Of a stretch of DNA of 64,000 nucleotides, positions 62,063 through 64,000 are shown piece after piece. The first letter of the stretch is position 1. Every line of letters begins with the position of its first letter. The notes below the pieces were generated by a model. It saw nothing but the letters and a program-made list of their open reading frames with translations. It made no database searches and was not told the DNA's origin. The stretch is taken from assembly GCA_946902875.1 (NCBI GenBank), contig OX336344.1:18745791-18809790 (forward strand). Direction: 5' to 3'. The translations under genes and the position numbers were made by a program. The stretch is from Nematopogon swammerdamellus (lineage: Eukaryota; Arthropoda; Insecta; Lepidoptera; Adelidae).

Positions 62063-62460
62063 GGCGGGTGTTTTTTTTATGGAAACTGACACGGTGGGCA
62101 CGTCACCTACTACATCCGTGATGTCAGCCCATAACACCTTGGTGAATTAGGTGCCATGTCAGTGCTTCCCTTCGGTCGTGCCGGCTACATTGAACTGGAC
62201 GGAAAACATGAACAATTTCATAGCCGTTTCAACCGACTTTTCATTCAGTGCAGTGGTACAATTCGGACGTGTTAAGCCCTAGCATCTAGTAAGGTAGGTA
62301 AGAAGGGAAGGGACCTACAGTTTTACGTGGAATCCTAACCACGGTCAGCCTCCAACGGTCGAGCGGGTGACCGCTCGACCGTGACCACTGACCGCGCCCA
62401 GGTGTGCTTATGATCCGACCGACAGTCGACCGACCGCACCACTGAGCTACCGAGGCTGGT
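62063..62460 (-). repeat. SINE family B, full length, altered head
   Basis: Tail TTTTTTTTATGGAAACTGAC, body, B-box region (GAATCCTAACC, one change) and A box (CCACTGAGCTACC). The 5S-like region is rearranged: CGGTCGAGCGGGTGACCGCT, then CGACCG, is a small inverted duplication. Confidence 0.75.
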
Positions 62461-62757
62461 CTTTCCACACTCCGTTTTCCTGTGCACGGCCGCTAGTGTA
62501 GGAACAAGTTTACTCCAACGAGTCGAGTCAGCTGAGAAATTGGAGTGCCAACTGACCACTACTATCGCCAGCTATCGTGCAGCCCGAGCGCGCCCGGGAC
62601 GGTGCGGTGTCGCTCCGCAAATACATACCAGAGTTTGGAGAAGTCACCACGCGGCTTTTAGAGACAATAATATGTATATTATTGGTGCTGGAAGGAACAT
62701 GGGCCACAAGTTCGATTACCACAGCGAAGAAGAACTGGCAAGAAATAATATGTATTA
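62461..62757. other. No recognised feature
   Basis: GCGAAGAAGAACTGGCAAGA at 62725 resembles part of repeat L. Otherwise nothing. Confidence 0.4.
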
Positions 62758-63596
62758 CTAGCTTTAGCCAGCGGCTTCGCTCGCGTGAAATTCGTATTTA
62801 AAAAGAAGAAAGTATGTAAGCCCGCTACCACTGATATAGCTCAGTGCCTGCTATCGTCTTTGAGGAAATATTATATAGAGTTATCGCTCCGAAGAAATAT
62901 ACAAAGAAGCGGTGTTCCAGCGACTGAGGTATGAGGTAAGGTAGCGGGGAGGCGGAGCGCAGAGTCGAGCGGAAGAGGGGAGCGCGCGCGGGGCGGGAAG
63001 CGTGCGGGAGAGAGGCAAGGGGTAGGGAGAACGATCGCACTCGTGCGTCGTTGTGCATATTGTCTTTTCATTCTAACACTTCATCTCCAGATTCGCCATC
63101 GCACCTTCGCATCGACGAAGATGTGTAAATGTATTAGTTTAAAGTAGGCGAGGCGCGATCGCAGCAGGCAAGCGACGACTGCGCGCTGCGGCCTCTCGCG
63201 CCTGACTAAGAGACTTGAGGATCGTGAACCGCAACTCAGTGGAACATGTTAGTTGGTCGAGTGATTCATCTAGTACGCTAGTACATAATATATCTTTGGC
63301 TATCGTACCTTTATTTCGGCTCGCGTAACAATTCGGTTTGTATGAGAGCCACATCTTAGCGTAACAGGAATTTAATTTTATTTAGCCTATCCTGTGTCGC
63401 GTTTAGTTAAATGTCATTGTACAAAATTTTATCGAATTCCGATGATCGGTTTAAGAGTTATGGAGGAACATACATACAGAAAAGTGTTCTAAAAATCGTC
63501 AATTTAGTTTTAGTATCATAGATAGAGTCTACAAACTCAATATCTCATAAAACAAAGTAACTTACTACATGACAATCCCTTACAGAGTTATTATTA
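62758..63596 (-). mobile_element. Lep1-like Helitron with a GC-rich interior
   Basis: CTAGCTTTAGCCAGCGGCTT at the left is the inverted 3' end (hairpin slightly decayed). The body resumes at about 63300 (CGTACCTTTATTTCGGCTCG, GATGATCGGTTTAAGAGTTA) and stops near ATTATTAG at 63596 without the terminal TC. About 470 bp of foreign, partly GC-rich sequence (62830-63300) fills the middle. Confidence 0.65.
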
Positions 63597-64000
63597 GACC
63601 ACTTAAAATTTTAATTTTGATATGTAAGTATAGCGGTAATAATACTCTGTGTTGTTTGACGAGGTAACATGATTCTGTCCTATGCCTATGTCCAGTAACT
63701 GGACAAAAAACTATTAAAGATGTGTTATACAGGTTGTCTTAATTTTGACGTTAATTCACCATCAATGTAAACATCAGTGATGAGCGTCTGTTCAGTCAGC
63801 GCAAGTTCTATTACGTTTCACTCCATTCCAGGAACTAAGAATGTAAGTGATAAGTTGATAACCTCATAAACAGTCGGGTGTATTAGCGAGACAAAGTTTG
63901 ATTCACTCTGTACTCCGAGGCGTGCGACGCTGGAAATGTGTAAACAGTGAAACAGTGCGCAAAGCACAACAATTTAATTATAACTTCTGCCGCACGTTCT
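63597..64000. other. No recognised feature
   Basis: No gene or named repeat seen up to the window edge. Confidence 0.4.

Overview
The window looks like repeat-dense, intergenic chromosomal DNA of a moth or butterfly. The clues are Lep1-like Helitrons (5' TC, a GC hairpin and a CTAG 3' end), two abundant polymerase-III SINE families, LINE 3' tails ending in short tandem repeats, hAT and mariner MITEs, CCTAA-type (insect telomere-like) motifs, and the lepidopteran 'GGTTCCGTA...CCGTCCGTCCGTC' repeat. I found no host protein-coding gene, no exon series and no functional tRNA or rRNA gene. Almost everything I can name is a transposable element or a satellite.

Layout. 1-9.9 kb: a mosaic of SINEs, LINE tails, a hAT MITE (3507-3836) and small palindromes. 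9906-22182: a complete, very young Ty3/gypsy-class LTR retrotransposon with 3,023-bp LTRs, a 4-bp target duplication, PBS, PPT, gag, and a G-patch/protease plus pol reading frame interrupted by one stop codon. 22.2-26.8 kb: purine/G tract, LINE tails, a Helitron. 26801-29194: a small palindromic MITE split by a LINE-type insertion that carries only an L1-like ORF1 and has an 11-bp target duplication. 33.2-35.1 kb: a three-level nest (Helitron, then LINE tail, then a mariner-like element with DUF4817 remnants). 36.8-37.4 kb: a transposon built of repeated CTATAG/CCTAGG palindromes. 38.05-38.6 kb: a 58-bp minisatellite with higher-order structure. 40.9-42.1 kb: a 5'-truncated LINE with an open RT frame. 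43.0-48.9 kb: a second palindrome-rich transposon split by a LINE end and by a BEL/Pao retroelement (LTRs, 5-bp target duplication) that has lost its RT core. 51.2-53.3 kb: a Helitron carrying an inverted satellite array. 53.3-64 kb: more SINEs, two further MITEs and a Helitron.

How the parts relate. The elements are layered, so insertion order can be read from target duplications. The gypsy-class element is the youngest, because its two LTRs look identical throughout what I compared. The BEL/Pao copy is slightly older (about four LTR differences in 569 bp). The SINEs, LINE tails and MITEs are older and diverged. The SINE with a 5S-rRNA-like segment between tRNA-like A and B boxes is the most abundant family here.
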